A stretch of DNA of 64,000 nt from Maribacter litoralis. Lineage in GTDB: Bacteria > Bacteroidota > Bacteroidia > Flavobacteriales > Flavobacteriaceae. This document shows, in pieces, positions 61,449 to 64,000 of this stretch. The position numbers were made by a program, and so were the translations under genes. The DNA lies in NCBI RefSeq assembly GCF_003075045.1, contig NZ_QCZD01000001.1, positions 1,519,710 through 1,583,709 on the forward strand. The letters are read 5' to 3'. The number at the start of each line of letters is the position of its first letter. Position 1 is the stretch's first letter. The notes under the pieces are model-generated. The model made no database searches, was not told where the DNA came from, and saw only the letters and a program-made list of their open reading frames with translations.

Positions 61449-61718
61449 ATGTATTTAACAAAAGAAGTAAAAGCCGAAATTTTTAAAAAATACGGCGGTA
61501 GTGCAGAAAACACTGGCTCTACAGAAGGACAAATTGCTTTGTTCACACACAGAATCAACCACTTGACCGGTCACTTGAAAAAAAATCACAAAGATTACAA
61601 CACTGAGCGTTCACTTGTAAAATTGGTGGGTAAAAGAAGAAGTCTTTTAGATTACATGATTAAAAATGATATTGTAAAATACAGAGAGCTTATTAAAGAA
61701 CTAGGTATTAGAAAATAA
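61449..61718 (+). CDS. rpsO: 30S ribosomal protein S15
   Basis: 89 residues, standard length. Binds the 16S rRNA central domain and organises the platform. GSTEGQIALFTHRINHLTGHLK, the HKKD-like HKDYNTERSLVKLVGKRRSLL and a C-terminal YRELIKELGIRK are diagnostic. The rpsO-pnp order is conserved across many bacteria. It is followed at once by a strong terminator, so pnp needs read-through or its own promoter. Confidence 0.98.
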   Translation: MYLTKEVKAEIFKKYGGSAENTGSTEGQIALFTHRINHLTGHLKKNHKDYNTERSLVKLVGKRRSLLDYMIKNDIVKYRELIKELGIRK

Positions 61719-61723
61719 TTTTT

Positions 61724-61753
61724 AAAAAGGGGATAGTTAACTATCCCCTTTTT
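61724..61753. terminator. Terminator after rpsO
   Basis: AAAAAGGGGATAGTT/AACTATCCCCTTTTT, a perfect 30-base palindrome with further T following. Confidence 0.93.
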
Positions 61754-61784
61754 TTAAGTACTCCATGCCTTAGGAGTTGAAGCC

Positions 61785-61895
61785 ATGAATTTTGGTAAAG
61801 GCGAACAAAAAGCTACACACGGTTTTTCATTGGTCAACACAACAACACAACAACTCCGACCAGAGAAAATTTCAGTCGGAAAGACCATTGTTTAA
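61785..61895 (+). CDS. Possible 36-residue peptide in the pnp leader
   Basis: ATG 61785 to TAA 61893-61895, product starting MNFGKGEQKATHGFSLVN. AGGAG lies eight bases before the ATG, a good Shine-Dalgarno spacing that is unusual in this genome. No family known. The 175-base rpsO-pnp gap also holds a hairpin (TCCGAC/GTCGGA, about 61855-61881) inside this frame. It may be a regulatory leader rather than a functional peptide. Confidence 0.4.
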   Translation: MNFGKGEQKATHGFSLVNTTTQQLRPEKISVGKTIV

Positions 61896-61928
61896 CAAAT
61901 CTGCACGAGCAGGTTTTAATCGAATTTT

Positions 61929-64000
61929 ATGATTCCAAAAGTATTTAAAGAGGTCATTGACCTTGGTGATGGTAGAGAAATCTCTATCGAAACCGGAAAA
62001 TTGGCAAAACAGGCACACGGTTCTGTTGTTGTACAATCAGGAAAATGTATGTTATTATGTACAGTTGTTTCCAATTACAAACAAAGTGATGTGGACTTTC
62101 TTCCACTAACGGTAGATTACCGTGAAAAATTTGCTGCTGCTGGTCGTTACCCTGGTGGTTTCTTTAAAAGAGAAGCAAGACCAAGTGACGGTGAAGTTTT
62201 AACCATGCGTTTAGTGGATCGTGTATTACGTCCATTATTCCCAAAAGATTATCACTCTGAAACTCAGGTGATGATTCAATTAATGTCTCATGACGAAGAC
62301 GTTATGCCAGATGCTATGGCAGGTTTAGCAGCTTCTGCAGCTATTCAATTATCAGATTTCCCTTTTGAATGCGCTATCTCTGAAGCTAGAGTTGGTCGTG
62401 TAAACGGTGAATTCATTATTAACCCAACTAGAGCTCAATTATTAGAATCTGACATTGATATGATGATCGGTGCTTCTGCTGATTCTGTAATGATGGTTGA
62501 AGGTGAAATGGATGAGATTTCTGAAGAAGAAATGACCGAAGCTATTAAGTTTGCCCATGAAGCTATTAAGGTTCAATGTGCTGCTCAAGTAAAGTTAGCT
62601 GAAGCTTTCGGTAAAAAAGAAGTACGTGAGTACGAGCCAGAACGTGAAGATGCTGACTTAGCTAAGAAAATTCACGACATGGCGTATGATAAAGTATATG
62701 CGGTTGCTCAAGCAGGTTCTGCAAAACATGAGCGTAGTGCTGCATTTGGTGAAATCAAGGAAGAAATTATCGCTTCTTTTTCTGAAGAAGAGCAAGCTGA
62801 TTATGGCGGATTAATTTCTAAATACTACAGTAAAGCAGAAAAAGCCGCTGTACGTGACTTAACATTAAATGAAGGTTTAAGATTAGACGGTCGTAAGACT
62901 GACGAGATCAGACCTATTTGGTGTGAGGTTGACTACCTACCATCTACACACGGTTCTTCTATCTTTACTCGTGGAGAAACTCAAGCTTTAGCTACAGTTA
63001 CCTTAGGTACAAGTAGAGAAGCAAACCAAATAGACATGCCATCTTTTGAAGGTGAAGAGCGTTTCTATTTACACTATAACTTCCCTCCTTTTTCAACAGG
63101 TGAAGCAAGACCTATTCGTGGAACATCTCGTAGAGAAGTTGGTCACGGTAACTTGGCTCAACGTGCATTGAAAGGAATGGTTCCTGAAGATTGTCCTTAC
63201 ACCGTACGTGTGGTTTCTGAGATTTTAGAATCTAACGGTTCTTCTTCAATGGCTACTGTTTGTGCTGGTACTATGGCAATGATGGATGCCGGTGTTCAAT
63301 TGAAAAAACCTGTTTCCGGTATTGCAATGGGATTGATTACAGATACTGAGTCAGGTAAATATGCTGTTCTTTCCGATATCTTAGGTGATGAAGATCACTT
63401 AGGTGATATGGACTTTAAAGTAACCGGTACTGCCGATGGTATTACTGCTTGCCAAATGGATATTAAAGTAAAAGGTTTGTCTTATGAAATCTTGGTAAAT
63501 GCTTTAAAACAAGCTCGCGAAGGTCGTTTACACATCTTAGGTAAAATAACTGAAACTATTTCTACTCCTAATACAGATGTTAAAGATCACGCTCCTACTA
63601 TGGTTACGAGACGTATACCAAACGAATTTATTGGTGCATTGATCGGTCCTGGTGGAAAAGTAATTCAAGAATTGCAAAAAGAAACCGAGACGACTATCGT
63701 AATTAATGAAGATCCAGTTACCGAAGAAGGTATTGTTGAAGTACTAGGTGTTGGTAGCAAAGGTATTGATGCTGTAATGGCAAAAATTGATTCTTTATTG
63801 TTTAAGCCAGAAGTTGGTAGCGTTTACGAAGTAAAGGTTATCAAAATGCTTGATTTCGGTGCCGTTGTAGAATATATGGATGCGCCAGGAAACGAAGTAT
63901 TACTTCACGTATCAGAATTGGCTTGGGAACGTACTGAAAATGTTTCTGATGTAGTTAATATGGGCGATGTATTCGATGTGAAATACTTTGGTATTGACAA
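61929..64000 (+). CDS. pnp: Polyribonucleotide nucleotidyltransferase (PNPase), 3' end outside window
   Basis: At least 690 residues, open to the right edge; the full protein is normally about 700-750. Phosphorolytic 3'-5' exoribonuclease of RNA decay. Two RNase PH domains (first with [20 protein letters not shown]; second with [35 protein letters not shown] and the active-site [15 protein letters not shown]), a KH domain with [18 protein letters not shown], then the start of the S1 domain ([20 protein letters not shown]). Start at ATG 61929 ([15 protein letters not shown]). Confidence 0.98.
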   Translation, partial: MIPKVFKEVIDLGDGREISIETGKLAKQAHGSVVVQSGKCMLLCTVVSNYKQSDVDFLPLTVDYREKFAAAGRYPGGFFKREARPSDGEVLTMRLVDRVLRPLFPKDYHSETQVMIQLMSHDEDVMPDAMAGLAASAAIQLSDFPFECAISEARVGRVNGEFIINPTRAQLLESDIDMMIGASADSVMMVEGEMDEISEEEMTEAIKFAHEAIKVQCAAQVKLAEAFGKKEVREYEPEREDADLAKKIHDMAYDKVYAVAQAGSAKHERSAAFGEIKEEIIASFSEEEQADYGGLISKYYSKAEKAAVRDLTLNEGLRLDGRKTDEIRPIWCEVDYLPSTHGSSIFTRGETQALATVTLGTSREANQIDMPSFEGEERFYLHYNFPPFSTGEARPIRGTSRREVGHGNLAQRALKGMVPEDCPYTVRVVSEILESNGSSSMATVCAGTMAMMDAGVQLKKPVSGIAMGLITDTESGKYAVLSDILGDEDHLGDMDFKVTGTADGITACQMDIKVKGLSYEILVNALKQAREGRLHILGKITETISTPNTDVKDHAPTMVTRRIPNEFIGALIGPGGKVIQELQKETETTIVINEDPVTEEGIVEVLGVGSKGIDAVMAKIDSLLFKPEVGSVYEVKVIKMLDFGAVVEYMDAPGNEVLLHVSELAWERTENVSDVVNMGDVFDVKYFGID

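Noticed and set aside
1..64000. tRNA, rRNA, insertion sequences, phage or defence genes
   Set aside because: None was recognised in the gaps or frames; gene order and composition look like ordinary chromosome.

Overview
The window looks like chromosomal housekeeping sequence from a marine member of the Flavobacteriaceae (Bacteroidota). The evidence is: AT-rich DNA; type IX secretion parts (a PorT-like barrel, a T9SS plug protein, a protein with a type-B C-terminal sorting domain); GLPGLI, DUF3667 and DUF5686 families; a TamL-type BamA homologue; the RnfH-free Na+-NQR operon; promoters with the Bacteroidetes -7 box TAnnTTTG; and very few Shine-Dalgarno sequences. A Maribacter/Zobellia-like genus is plausible but cannot be fixed from the sequence alone. 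No mobile element, CRISPR array, rRNA or tRNA was seen.

Layout. 1-4346: an envelope locus with a repeat-built secreted protein cut by the left edge, a second secreted protein and a T9SS type-B cargo. 4476-6020: D,D-carboxypeptidase-like and M48 peptidases. 6157-7399: a 55-residue membrane protein and two tandem secreted ankyrin proteins. 7624-10754: gpmI, map and a methyltransferase. 10755-18331 (minus strand): nqrABCDEF, then beyond a terminator a 120-residue protein and the flavin transferase apbE, which makes NqrB and NqrC functional. 18485-22982: T9SS plug protein, DUF3667 protein, apaG, proline-degrading pruA. 23087-26963: DinB-like protein, rsmG, fatty acid desaturase, aspartate aminotransferase. 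27062-28509: metK under a SAM-II-type riboswitch and a short upstream reading frame. 28578-32152: outer-membrane barrel protein plus GLPGLI partner. 32346-36486: deoxynucleoside kinase, pabB/pabC, App1-type phosphatase, TonB. 36541-43261 (minus): membrane and soluble pyrophosphatases, DUF5686 protein, pdhB. 43435-50581: etfBA, bifunctional nuclease, nucleoside transporter, thyA, and a two-gene ergothioneine pathway (egtB, egtD). 50657-53501 (minus): trkH/trkA potassium uptake. 53731-58837: menG/ubiE, porT, an RNA methyltransferase and tamL. 58899-64000: fbaA, accD, a lipoprotein, rpsO and pnp (cut by the right edge).

How it fits together. Several genes point to sodium-based energetics: Na+-NQR, a membrane pyrophosphatase with the Na+-type glutamate, and a concentrative nucleoside transporter. 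A second theme is the Bacteroidetes envelope (T9SS, TonB, TamL, outer-membrane barrels).

The most interesting signals are regulatory: (1) upstream of metK a promoter, a SAM-II aptamer with an additional hairpin, and a 20-codon reading frame that starts two bases after the aptamer and stops ten bases before metK; (2) a perfect 28-bp palindrome between the divergent pdhB and etfBA; (3) a perfect 32-bp palindrome containing AAGGAG in the thyA leader; (4) a 15-bp terminator-like hairpin inside the start of a lipoprotein gene that overlaps accD; and (5) nineteen exact copies of a 7-base repeat beginning at the porT stop codon.
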